NCBI GenBank assembly: GCA_030544215.1
Contig: JARZZO010000011.1
Coordinates: forward strand, 1,226,001-1,290,000
Direction of reading: 5' to 3'
Length of the DNA stretch: 64,000 bases
From: Zantedeschia hybrid cultivar
Lineage: Eukaryota; Streptophyta; Magnoliopsida; Alismatales; Araceae
Below are positions 55,316 through 64,000 of this stretch, piece after piece (position 1 is the first letter of the stretch; each line of letters opens with the position of its first letter). The notes below the pieces were generated by a model. That model was not told the DNA's origin, searched no databases, and was given only the letters and a program-made list of their open reading frames with translations. The position numbers and the translations under genes are program-made.

Positions 55316-55979
55316 ATCTCTGTAACGACCCGCCACCCTATGATCGGAGACCCGATCACTAAATGGGCGTCGAATCATTATCCAACGGTCTCATACCCGG
55401 ATCTTATACACACATCTGGAGGAGTAAGCATTAAACAAGATTAAATATAACATTCACACGGACTACAAGGAAGTACAGTATGCAGGAAGTAAAGTAATAA
55501 TATCCGTCCACAGTCCAACAATAATCACATGGTCCCACAAATTAATTAAGTACAGGCAGAAGTAAAGTACAACAATATCGGGGCATACCCCGGAACTGAG
55601 ATAGCTGCTGGTCCGTACACCAAGAAGAACACCACGCGCCGTCACTTGCCACGAGGTCCACACCTGAAAACCGCAGGGAGTGAGCCACACCAAAACTGGG
55701 CTCAGTAGGGATCATCCGATCCCTTGCCTCCCACTCACACACCCACAAGTGCAATTACAAAGATACATAGGAACAAGATAAGTAAAGCTATAACACATTC
55801 CTCCTAAATTCTCGATATAAACCGCATGCATTTGGAATATAACATGCATATCTCAGAAATCATTCTAGCAAGGAACCTACAACTCGCGTCTCGGCAAAAC
55901 GCGTCAACCACGTCTCCGAAAGTGGGAAACACTGACCCGCTGAGACCAAACAGTAACCCCTCGGATAGCACGCTGGCTA

Positions 55980-56110
55980 CCTCGGTGGCTACTCCTTCCC
56001 CCAGCAAACACTGACCCGCTGAGACCAAACAGTAACCCCTCGGATAGCACGCTGGCTACTCCGGCCCAACTGGCTCAGGTGGTTACTCCTTCCCCCAGCA
56101 CGAGTGACAC
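55980..56110. repeat. Direct repeat inside the solo LTR
   Basis: The string CACTGACCCGCTGAGACCAA followed by CAGTAACCCCTCGGATAGCA and GCTGGCTAC occurs at about 55929-55981 and again at about 56007-56058, and TACTCCTTCCCCCAGCA also occurs twice. This is a tandem duplication of about 78 bp. Confidence 0.75.
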
Positions 56111-56450
56111 TCCAAAGGTACCACTCCGACACCGGTACAAGCTAGCTAACCTCGGGATTCACCGGGTGACCCTCTCCACTAGGCGTCACCCCGCCACTGC
56201 TCCCGTCAGCGTTGTGTCCCTCCGCACCGACACAGGGTGTAGAACGCTACAACTGTCACTTTAAGTCCACCGAAACAGAAAACACGGCACGATGCGATCC
56301 GGTCACGGAAGAAGTCCACGGTCGCACGACACCGAACGCAGTGCCATCCGGTCACGAAGAGTTCATCACATCGAGTATACTAACTGTATGCATTAACCGA
56401 CTATCTAGCAGTGTAACACATTTTACTGGCATGGATTAGTGTGGTTCTGT

Positions 56451-57790
56451 CTTGAATCGCGTCGCCCAAGGCCGACGCCATTCAAGCACCATAAACTGGT
56501 TCATGAAATACCGGCCTCAGAATCTGGCCTAAAAGGCGTCGACACCAGTGGTCGCCTTTTAAAAAGGCGTCAACATCCTCAGACGCCGTTCACACCGAAA
56601 ATCCAAGAATTCCAGAAAACATTAATCAAGGGATTTCTGCCTTAAAAGGCGTCCTGGTTACCCGACGCTTTTACGAATCGCGTCGCCCACCCACGACGTC
56701 TTTTAGTCCCAGAATCCCCGAACTGAGTCCCTCAGTCGGGGTGATTTCCTGCCTAAATGGCGTCATGATGGCCCGACGTCCTTCTGAAAGGCGTCGTCCA
56801 TCCATGACGTCATTTAGCGCCATAATCCCTGACTCTTGAAACCTCGAACAGGGGGATTTCTGTCCTAAAAGGCGTCGTACTGCCCTGACGCCCTTCTGAA
56901 AGGCGTCGATCAGGCACGACACCGTTTAGCGCCAGAAACCTGGTTCCTTGGTTCGATCCGAGGGTTTCTCCCTTAACCCCAAATACCCCGAAAAGCCTCA
57001 AAACAGAAGGGGAGGAAAATAAGTTCATCCACCACAAGTATGCTACAAATCCACATTCACGAGCACGGTCATACCCACAAGAACACCCCCTAAACATGCT
57101 CAATCTAGCCCAAAACACGTCCTATCATGCCTAGGAAAACACGAGCAACATATGCAAAGTTCGTCCCCCTACCGGTTACTTGAACTCCTCCTGACTCCGT
57201 GTCGCCGAACCGCCGCACCGCAGACCGCCGCCGGTATCTCCAAGAACGTCGCCACTCCGCCGGGACGTCGGCCGCCGTCCGGAGAATGGAACGCCGCGAA
57301 GGAAGTGGTGGTGGCAGAGGTGAGAGGTAGGGAGGCGTTGGAGTGGTGGAAGAGGAAGAAGAGGAAGGAAAAGGGGAAGAGTGGGATTGGAGGAGGCGGA
57401 GAGGGAGAGGAGAGAGAGTGAAAGGGTGAGAATGAGAGAAAGAAAGAAGGGCTCGCGGGGTCAATCAGAAACTGCCTAAAACGCGTCGAGTGAGAGAGAC
57501 GCCTATCAGATGACAGGACGGGCCGTACTGACAGCTCTCTGAAACGCGTCGACCACCACGGACGCCGTTCAGCTGACATGTCAGGCACCGTACACTGACA
57601 CCGCAGGATCGCAGTCTGAATCGCGTCGTCCATCATGGACGCCGTTCAGACGACGAGACAGGGGCCGTACTCTTGCGGCCCGAGACCCGCCCACGTGGCG
57701 CCCGCGTGGCACAACAGAAATTCATCTAAATGGCGTCCACCTATCAAGACGCCGTTTGAAAGGCGTCGTGAAGTGTAGACGTCATTCAGA
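56451..57790. repeat. Inverted-arm cassettes A-N (14 copies) in the solo LTR
   Basis: Each cassette is TRAANNGCGTC, ten variable bases, GACGYCNTTYA. Core positions: 56464-56473, 56541-56550, 56572-56581, 56654-56663, 56685-56694, 56765-56774, 56796-56805, 56877-56886, 56908-56917, 57488-57497, 57551-57560, 57628-57637, 57738-57747, 57768-57777. Ten copies are paired head to tail with a period of 30-32 bp, sharing the TTYTRAA junction. All cores are 10 nt and all differ. Three pairs lie in diverged copies of a 120-bp unit whose flanks (GATTTCTGCC, TTTAGCGCCAGAATCCC) are conserved. Confidence 0.88.
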
Positions 57791-57878
57791 AGAAACTCTC
57801 AAGGCCCCTCAAGGTCTAACCCAGGAGATCCGGCCCGAAACCGACCTGAAAACTGAACCCGAAACCTCAGTCCTTACA

Positions 57879-59885
57879 ATCTCGGCCTTCCTTGGGTGGT
57901 GTAGACATTGTCTCCCAGATTTTTCGACCTTCTTCAATCTCTGCTTGCTGAACCAGATCTTGCTTCAGTCTTCTTGGCCTATAGCCCAGACCATTTCCAG
58001 GTGCTGCTCGATGATCTTTAACAGGAGTGGTCCTGCCTTGCAACTGTGTGCCCAGAACTTTCCCAGGCTCATAGCCGTTCTTCATCATAATTCTCCATCC
58101 TGGGGTACTCATGCACTTCCCTATTTTTATGGCATTTAACAGGTATGGAGAAATAGTGGCGGCTTTAAGAGGATCAGTCACTGGATGGTAGACCTGTAAT
58201 ACCGACAGAAAAGGTTGTCGGCCAGGTAAAGCAGTAGATTTAACATTCAAGGTATGAGCAACAGCAAGGATCGGCATGCTCGTTACTTTAATAATTCGTC
58301 CTTTGAAAGGGAATTTGAGGTATTGGTGATTCGTGGAGGGAATCGCCTTAAGAGTTTTAATATAAGGACGACCCAAAATGACATTTATAGAAGGGTCGAT
58401 TTCTAGGATGTGAAATTCGACTTCTGCATGACTTACAGGGCCTAGCTCCACCTTCAAATAAACCATTCCCAGAAGGGAACGGGTAGAATTGTCATATGCT
58501 GTCACAGAGATGGGGCTAGGCAGCCATTTTTCTTTGGACACACCGCACAGCTCCAGGGTCTTCGGAGGTAAAACATTGATCGAAGCCCCTGTATCAACCA
58601 AGCATGCATCCACGGCCTTCTTACAGATGTTGACCGTGATGCTCAGAGCCATGCTTCTGGCTGCTGGCGGTGCTAGTTCCGATGTGTGAAATGTAATGGA
58701 GGGCTGATCCCCCTGAGGAATTAGTAGTGCTGCAATTTTTTCTACCGGCACGTTCTCGTTGACCATCACCTTCTGTAGATATTCCATTAAGGCTTCTTGG
58801 TGACTCTTCGATCTCTTGATCAATTCAAGTATGGAGATCCGTGCCGGTGTCCGATCCAAATGTTTCAACAAATCATATTGAGTGCCTGGTGCACTCTCTT
58901 CATTATAGGCTTCCTCAGTCGGCTGTGATGGGCCGTCTCTAACTGTGGACTGAGGAAAGACTTTGTTGAAAATCCTTCCACTTCGGAGCGCATGTTCCTC
59001 AACCGTGGAGGATCCGGGTGACACCTTAAGTACCGCAGGGTTGGATGGTGCGGATGATGTAGGTGATGGCGTAGGGTTAGGTGGTGATGGCGAGGTGCAG
59101 ATTAAAGGCCTAGAGGGTTGGATGGTGGATGGGTAAGTGTTTGGTAAAGTGGGGAATGGTACGCGTAATAGCGGTCTGGATGGTAAGGGGGTATCTGGAT
59201 AGGTGGTAGTGGTAGCGGGTGAAGTAGGGAATGGTACGCGGAGTAATGGTCTAGATGGTAGGAGGGGCGCATAGTTGGTTTGCGGTGGGTTATATGATGG
59301 AGGCGTAGGAGTGTGGGGCGGAATGGGCTTAAGGAAGGCGGGTGGTGGTAATGGGTTTTTGGTGGCAGGTGTCGGTAGAGGGGTGATGGTAATGGGTTGT
59401 GGCCTGGGTATGTGGAGGGTACGGCGTGGCGGTCGTTCTGCGGTAGTTGGAATATGACCTATCGAATAGAGAGAGGAAGAGTCCTCTATTCTCCACTGTT
59501 GCCCACGGTCAGCCTCAGACTGGCTGCTTGTCAAGATAGGGGCAACTTGGTTTTGGTTCTGGTGCTCTGGGAGTGGATTCTGCACTATGCCCATGTTGGG
59601 TGGTGGTGCTGCTTGTGCTGGTGGTCTTGCTTGTTGTTGCTGCTGCTGTGGTCTTCTCGCCTTCAGGGCTAATATATACTTTTTCATCTCCTCCCAGTCT
59701 ATGCCGCCCTGCTCGTTGAGATCATGAATATAATCTCTGAATTGGAAGCAGGTGTCGATGGTATGCCCAGGTTGCCTATGGAAATAGCAATACCTGGACG
59801 TGTCGGCATTTTGAGGCCAGACGGCCTTTTCCCTTGGCAAAACTAAGGCATTAGCTGCCATTAGAGCACTGAAGATATCTGCCAA
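57879..59885 (-). pseudogene. Gypsy gag C-terminus, protease and G-patch
   Basis: On the minus strand: a zinc-knuckle-like CYFHRQPGHTIDTC with FRDYIHDLNEQG (about 59790), a Gln run, a long Pro-rich linker with three copies of a SRPLLRVPFPT-type repeat, and ALRSGRIFNK. The aspartic protease follows (LVDTGASINVLPP at about 58610; VILGRPYIK at about 58370), then a G-patch-like segment (GYEPGKVLGTQLQGRTTPV, GNGLGYRP; about 58080-57990). The stretch is open for over 660 codons and stops at the solo LTR. In active elements the protease matures the polyprotein; the G-patch may bind RNA. Confidence 0.88.
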
Positions 59886-59889
59886 GGAT

Positions 59890-61649
59890 TCTGGGAGGGC
59901 CGGGTATTCTGCCCTTTTCGGGCCTGGAGGTCTTCTCTGCTGATTATAATCAGCAGGAAGAGGGACATTATGGTATGCCGGCAGTGCGCGCGGCTGATAT
60001 TGCTGCTGTTGTTGCTGATATTGCTGTTTTTGGGGTTGCTGGTACTGTTGTTGCCGTTGCGGCGGCTGCTGTAGCTGTAGCTGTTGCTGGTTCTGGTTCG
60101 GCTGCTGGGGTCGTTGATACTGTTGCTGATAATGGGGGTTCTACTGCTGCATGTACCCCTGTTGGTTCGGCTGCGGTGGCCTCTGGTACTACTGCTGGTT
60201 CCTCACGAACTGGGGCGAATTATTATTCATGCTACTAACTTGCTCGTGAGAGAGCGTGCCCTCAGTAGTCGGACCTGTGCTGGGAGCATTTGGCACTGCA
60301 GGCTTCCGAGGTGGAAGCCTACTAGGTCTGTGAGGATCAAAGACGCTAGAGAACGTAGCGTCCTTGAAGGCATTCTGGCAGTACCGTGCTCTTTCATAGA
60401 GCTCTGCCATATTGGTCAGATTGTTCAAGGAGAGGACTAGCTTGAACTGGGGCGTGGCGTTGGAAATTAACATCTTCACTTGCTCAGATTCGGACAAGTG
60501 ATCCTTCACCTTTTCGGCCAGGCCCCGCCACCTGTCAGTAAAACTAACAAACTCCTCATCAGGTTTCATCTTTTCTGCTATGAGGTCAGTGATGGACAAG
60601 GAGGGTGCAACTCTGTTTTAGTACCGTTGAATGAATTTACGAGAGACGATACCGTAGTCCTCTACTTCGGAGGGTTCCAAAGAAAAGAACCACTCGAGGG
60701 CTGGTCCCTCTAGAGATCTCCTGAACAAAAAGGCCAACGACCTATTATCGTTCTGCCAGAAAGACGATTCGTACATAAACTCCTTCAAATGTGTGAAGGG
60801 GTTACCAGTACCGTTGTACTTCCAGTACACTGGCATCTTAGAGGGTGGTAGGTGGAATACCAGTAGGCTCGGCAAATTGATCTCTAGCGCAGCTTTAACC
60901 CCCATCATCTTCTGGAGGTTATTGAATTGCTCATCCATACTCTCCATTTTGGCCAGCAACGCTTGCGTGGTCAGATCTGCCTGGGGAGGAGGAGGAGGCG
61001 GAGGTACTTGATAGGCCTGCTGCCTAGAGTACGTTGGACAGGGGGGACAATAAAGAGGAGGTTCGGCAGAGCTTCCGCCATGCCCGAGGGCATTTTGATA
61101 AGCAGGCGTTTGCGATCTAGCCGGTTGCCTAGAGGATGAAAGCTGCGGCCCAGCTGGCCGAGAAGTGACATGAAGGCCTTCCATGGCCTGATGGATGTAA
61201 GGAGGGTGAAGAGGAGGTTGTTGGGTAACAACAGGGGGAGCCACAGGGTTCGGCTCAGCAGGCTGCATGGGTGCCTTCCCCTTCAGAATAGATTGGATCG
61301 CCTCGAACTGCTGAGGGTCCAGTCGGGAGGCAAGAACTCCCAAAGCGTTGACGAGATCCGAAGGATCAGAGGATGAGGGATCATTCTGATTCATGTCCCC
61401 CTCAAGATTGGGATTAGGAATCGCATATTCATGCGGGGGAAGATCAGGATATCGATCGTGGGGATGAAAGAGAGGTGTCCGAACATTCCCATCTTGTCGA
61501 TATGGAATGGAGACAGAATTACGGGAGGCATCAACATCTCTCCCGTTCTCATAGTTGTAGTCCGAATCGCGAGAGGCATTAGCATCTCCCTCGTAGTTGA
61601 TGATGGCGTCTTGAGCCATACTCAAATCCCTGCCTGTTCGCAGCAGCAT
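59890..61649 (-). pseudogene. Gypsy gag, N-terminal and capsid region, with nonsense codons
   Basis: Start at ATG 61649 (MLLRTGRDLS). A Pro/Gln-rich N-terminus is followed by the Retrotrans_gag capsid block (YNGTGNPFTHLKEFMYESSF, LFRRSLEGPALEWFFSLEP). In-frame stops occur at about 60618, 60188 and 60143; the latter two sit in a Gln-rich stretch where TAG replaces CAG. The Gln-rich tract (about 60190-59960) links to the zinc-knuckle region. Gag would form the particle that packages element RNA. Confidence 0.85.
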
Positions 61650-62655
61650 GATGTTAGATTCTTTTTTTCAAAGATTTGACAAACAAGTTGCACAGAGATT
61701 AATCAATCAAGTGGATGCTTAACGTGATTTTGAGATTCCTTGTTGAGTTATTTGGATTTAATTAAACCACAAATTCGCTTAGGGAAAGGATCCTAGTTTC
61801 AGTTCAATATCCACCGTTATTCTCTAGGGCTTTCTCTCACAACGCTTTTGGAATCTAACCGGGACTTCAACTGGTACAACCAGCCCGATGATCAAGGAGG
61901 AATACCTTGATTTTGGGGACTTATGGAGGCCTCAACGTCAACTTCTCTAGTCTGATCAAGGGACCAACCCAATCAGAGAAAGTTGCTGACGTCAAGTAAG
62001 GTGTTCCTAAGAAAAGGAGGGTATTCGCCTCAATGCGTATGTCCTACGGCTTGGATGGCCTCTAATGCTTAATAATAATGGCTAGCTAGCACTCAAACCA
62101 CAAAAATCTGAGAACTGAAAAATAACTAAGAAACTGTCTGAGTCGCGTCGATGGTAGTCGACGCTATTCAAAACAGAACCTTAATTTTTTTGCATAAACA
62201 GATGCAGACAGCAGAGAAAATATGAAGATTGAAAGGCGTCTTGGTGTATTGACGCGGTTTGAAACGCGTCAGTGCTCCTAGACGCTTTTCGAGTCGCAGA
62301 AACAGTTTTGCAGGAGGATTTTCTGGGTTGAATCCTCCTCAAACAGGATAAAAGCAGTAAATAATCAATTCATGCAGTTTTTTTTTTAGTTCCAGATTTT
62401 AACAGGATGATTTACTAACTAAACAACTAGAAAATCAATCAACCACACGTCATTTTCATCACAAAAATAACTTTTTAAACTAATCAAGGGGAGGGCAAGA
62501 TCTTGCCACTGGGGTGTGCATGTGGTGCACGAGGGAAATTAACTAAACTAAAACACTCACCAATTGGTGATGATGTGTCGAGAGACACAAATGGTGCACC
62601 GTGGGTGCCCGATTGATGATAGCAAGAACAAAAAACTAAAAGATGGCGAGACCAA
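61650..62655 (-). other. Leader between primer-binding site and gag
   Basis: About 1 kb of non-coding sequence. It contains cassettes O, P and Q (62138-62290) and otherwise shows no gene. Confidence 0.65.
62138..62290. repeat. Inverted-arm cassettes O-Q in the gypsy leader
   Basis: Three copies of the GCGTC-N10-GACGC cassette, cores at 62150-62159 (GATGGTAGTC), 62241-62250 (TTGGTGTATT) and 62271-62280 (AGTGCTCCTA). P and Q are paired head to tail, with the same TTTGAAA junction as pairs in the solo LTR. Confidence 0.88.
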
Positions 62656-62673
62656 GTCCCACCGTGATCGCCA
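62656..62673 (-). promoter_or_regulatory. Probable primer-binding site of the gypsy element
   Basis: On the minus strand TGGCGATCACGGTGGGAC follows the LTR end (CCTACA) after seven bases. It resembles the TGGCGCCGTTGCCGGGGA-type site of Athila/Tat-like elements but differs at several positions, so the tRNA is uncertain. Confidence 0.55.
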
Positions 62674-62680
62674 AAAAAGT

Positions 62681-64000
62681 TGTAGGTGCTTAGAATGACA
62701 GTGTGATTAACATGAAAAATCTATGTTGTTTAGTGCAAAATAAACCTTTTAAAAACAGAAACTACGTGCAGTGATCGCCAGAATTTTAACTAAAAAGTTT
62801 CAAAAGAAGTTTTGATCGCCTACTTGTTTAAACGCGGAAGATATTGAGTCCTTGATTCCCCTCCTTCAGCCGGCTGAAGAAAGAGAGCCATTTCTTTGTT
62901 CTTTGTTCTTGCTGTTGAATTTGAAGTTGAGGTTGAGGATCGTCTAGAAGTTCTTGTGACTTTGTGCTTGATTTACTCCTTTTGATTCTCTTGTTGTTGA
63001 GTGCAGCAGAAATAAAAAGAAAAGAAGTGAAGAAAACAATGATGAGAACTTTAAGCAAGAATAGTATCTATTCTAATCATGGTGTTAAACATGCAATTAA
63101 ACAGCAAACTTACTTGTTTAATGGCTTTTGAAACCCCTTAATCAAATAGGTTTTGAAAAGAATCATGTTGTGGTGTGTTGCATGAAGTGAATGATGAAGA
63201 ATGTAGAACTAAATGAAATAAATGCATAAAATAAAGACTTATACCCAATGGTTGAATTCTTGAATGAATGAAGAATCTTGAAAGGACGCCGACTTCTGGA
63301 AATGGCAGGGCTTCGGCGTTCCGACGTTGTTGCTTCGATCTTCAACTCGCTATCGCTCAATAATAATCAACTCAAGATTACGCTTAACTTTTTACTCTTC
63401 AAGATGTAAGGTATTTATAGACTTCTTCTGCGTCCGCGATTAACATAGAAAAATCTAAGATTTATCCATCTTAACCAACAGATAAATACAGATTAATTCA
63501 TCTTTATCTGTAATTATCTAAAATGCGTCCACATTGGCTGACGCCTTCCAGATTAATTAAGATAAGGATAAACATCCGGAAAATTTATCTTTATCTGTAT
63601 TAGCTAAAACGCGTATATATGTATAGACGTCTTTTACACTAATTAAGATAAGGATAAACATCCGGAAGAGAAGTTAAAATAGCTTAGGAAACCTAAAACG
63701 CGTCAACTCTCACAGACGCCTTTTAGCTAATTAATCAACTGATTAAAATTCAAATTTAAACGTTAAAATAAGAATAAACTCTAAACGGCGTCCATACTAG
63801 TTGACGTCTTTTAAACTTCTTCATATTTTAACTGAAATTTGAGTTAAAATCAATTTAATTGATTAACTTAAACATGTATGTTAAACCCGACACTAAAAAA
63901 ATCAATAAAAATTAATCAATGATTAAATATCAGACCATTCTGAGGCATTATTATATGATATGAAATTTACTCGAAATGACGTCAAAATTAGCGTGTCTAC
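62681..64000 (-). repeat. 5' LTR of the gypsy element (partial, runs off the window)
   Basis: The 3' end of the LTR on the minus strand is CACCTACA at 62681. A TATA box (CTATAAATACC) lies at about 63410-63420, so U3 is the part beyond 63420. Cassettes R-U (63529-63815) lie in U3, about 115 to 400 bp upstream of the TATA box. The LTR start is outside the window. Confidence 0.65.
63529..63815. repeat. Inverted-arm cassettes R-U in the gypsy LTR promoter region
   Basis: Four copies, cores at 63540-63549 (CACATTGGCT), 63616-63625 (TATATGTATA), 63705-63714 (AACTCTCACA) and 63793-63802 (CATACTAGTT). Spacing between copies is about 76-89 bp. The left arm of S reads GCGTA instead of GCGTC. The text between R and T includes a repeated ATTAAGATAAGGATAAACAT and CCGGAA block (about 63556 and 63641). 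Confidence 0.88.

Larger units (their letters stand above)
55321..57878 (-). repeat. Solo LTR (2558 bp) of a gypsy-type element
   Basis: It runs TGTAAGGACTG ... GGTCGTTACA on the minus strand and is flanked by perfect 5-bp duplications ATCTC (55316-55320 and 57879-57883). No internal region is present, so an element inserted here and its two LTRs recombined. The left part on the plus strand (TGTAACGACCCG) resembles Del/Tekay-type LTRs. It holds 14 of the 21 inverted-arm cassettes (56451-57790) and an array of diverged copies of a 120-bp unit (56640-56940). Confidence 0.88.
54991..64000 (-). mobile_element. Ty3/gypsy gag-protease-G-patch element, interrupted by a solo LTR
   Basis: On the minus strand: 5' LTR (from beyond 64000 to 62681), primer-binding site, about 1-kb leader, gag (from 61649), protease and G-patch (to 57879). 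Coding continues at 55315-54991 after the solo LTR at 55321-57878. RT, RNase H, integrase and the 3' LTR are missing. The gag-protease region is long and readable, with a few stops. Confidence 0.85.

Noticed and set aside
55350..55375. A 22nd cassette at AAATGGGCGTCGAATC
   Set aside because: The left arm is similar, but there is no GACG arm 10 bases later, so it was not counted.
54860..55378. 172-codon minus-strand frame as one protein
   Set aside because: It runs across the solo LTR border and an LTR fragment; only 54991-55315 is genuine gypsy coding sequence.
56451..63815. CRISPR-like reading of the variable 10-nt cores
   Set aside because: The repeats are inverted arms, the spacers are only 10 nt, and the context is LTR retrotransposons in a nuclear genome.

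Overview
The window is nuclear DNA of a flowering plant. The plant origin follows from a chloroplast-type SPPA protease gene with GT-AG introns, L1-type LINEs with zf-RVT tails, PIF/Harbinger, hAT, Ty1/copia and Ty3/gypsy elements, and plant-type LTR promoters. The GC-rich first SPPA exon and the SPPA protein suggest a monocot, perhaps a commelinid such as a palm or ginger relative; this is inference. Only two host genes are visible, both on the minus strand: SPPA (five 5' exons between 32367 and 16036; the rest lies beyond the left edge) and a single-exon RING-H2 gene (about 44725-44015) with a stop at codon 4. Most of the rest is nested mobile DNA.

Region 1-16035 is SPPA intron 5, filled on the plus strand by L1-type LINEs. 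LINE-A (about 0.47-6.23 kb) is decayed and carries a small MITE. LINE-B (6506-15816) is 5'-truncated, with a perfect 15-bp target duplication. It is split by a 1.17-kb hAT element with a perfect 8-bp duplication and by LINE-C (about 9571-15054), whose ORF2 is nearly intact. Region 16395-29551 is SPPA intron 3 (13.2 kb): a LINE 3' fragment (LINE-D), then a roughly 9.5-kb PIF/Harbinger element. That element carries a Myb/SANT-like ORF, a DDE transposase and, between them, an unexpected ORF with an RNase H1 N-terminal (viroplasmin-like) domain and a C-terminal membrane segment.

Region 32.4-47.8 kb holds SPPA exon 1 and its upstream DNA; a young non-autonomous Tat-type gypsy element (34427-43269, TSD CTTAA) with a gag remnant, no pol, two 73/74-bp tandem arrays and an antisense ORF that has its own TATA box and introns; the RING gene; and two direct copies of an unclassified 0.78-kb repeat.

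Region 47.8-64 kb is a minus-strand pile of LTR retrotransposons: a chromovirus 3' remnant, a copia element with its 3' LTR, a fragment of another copia-type LTR, and a gypsy gag-protease-G-patch element interrupted by a 2.56-kb solo LTR (TSD ATCTC). The most unusual structure is here. In the solo LTR, and in the LTR and leader of the surrounding gypsy element, there are 21 short cassettes with conserved inverted arms (GCGTC ... GACGYC) around a core that is always exactly 10 nt long and differs in every copy. I do not recognise this arrangement.
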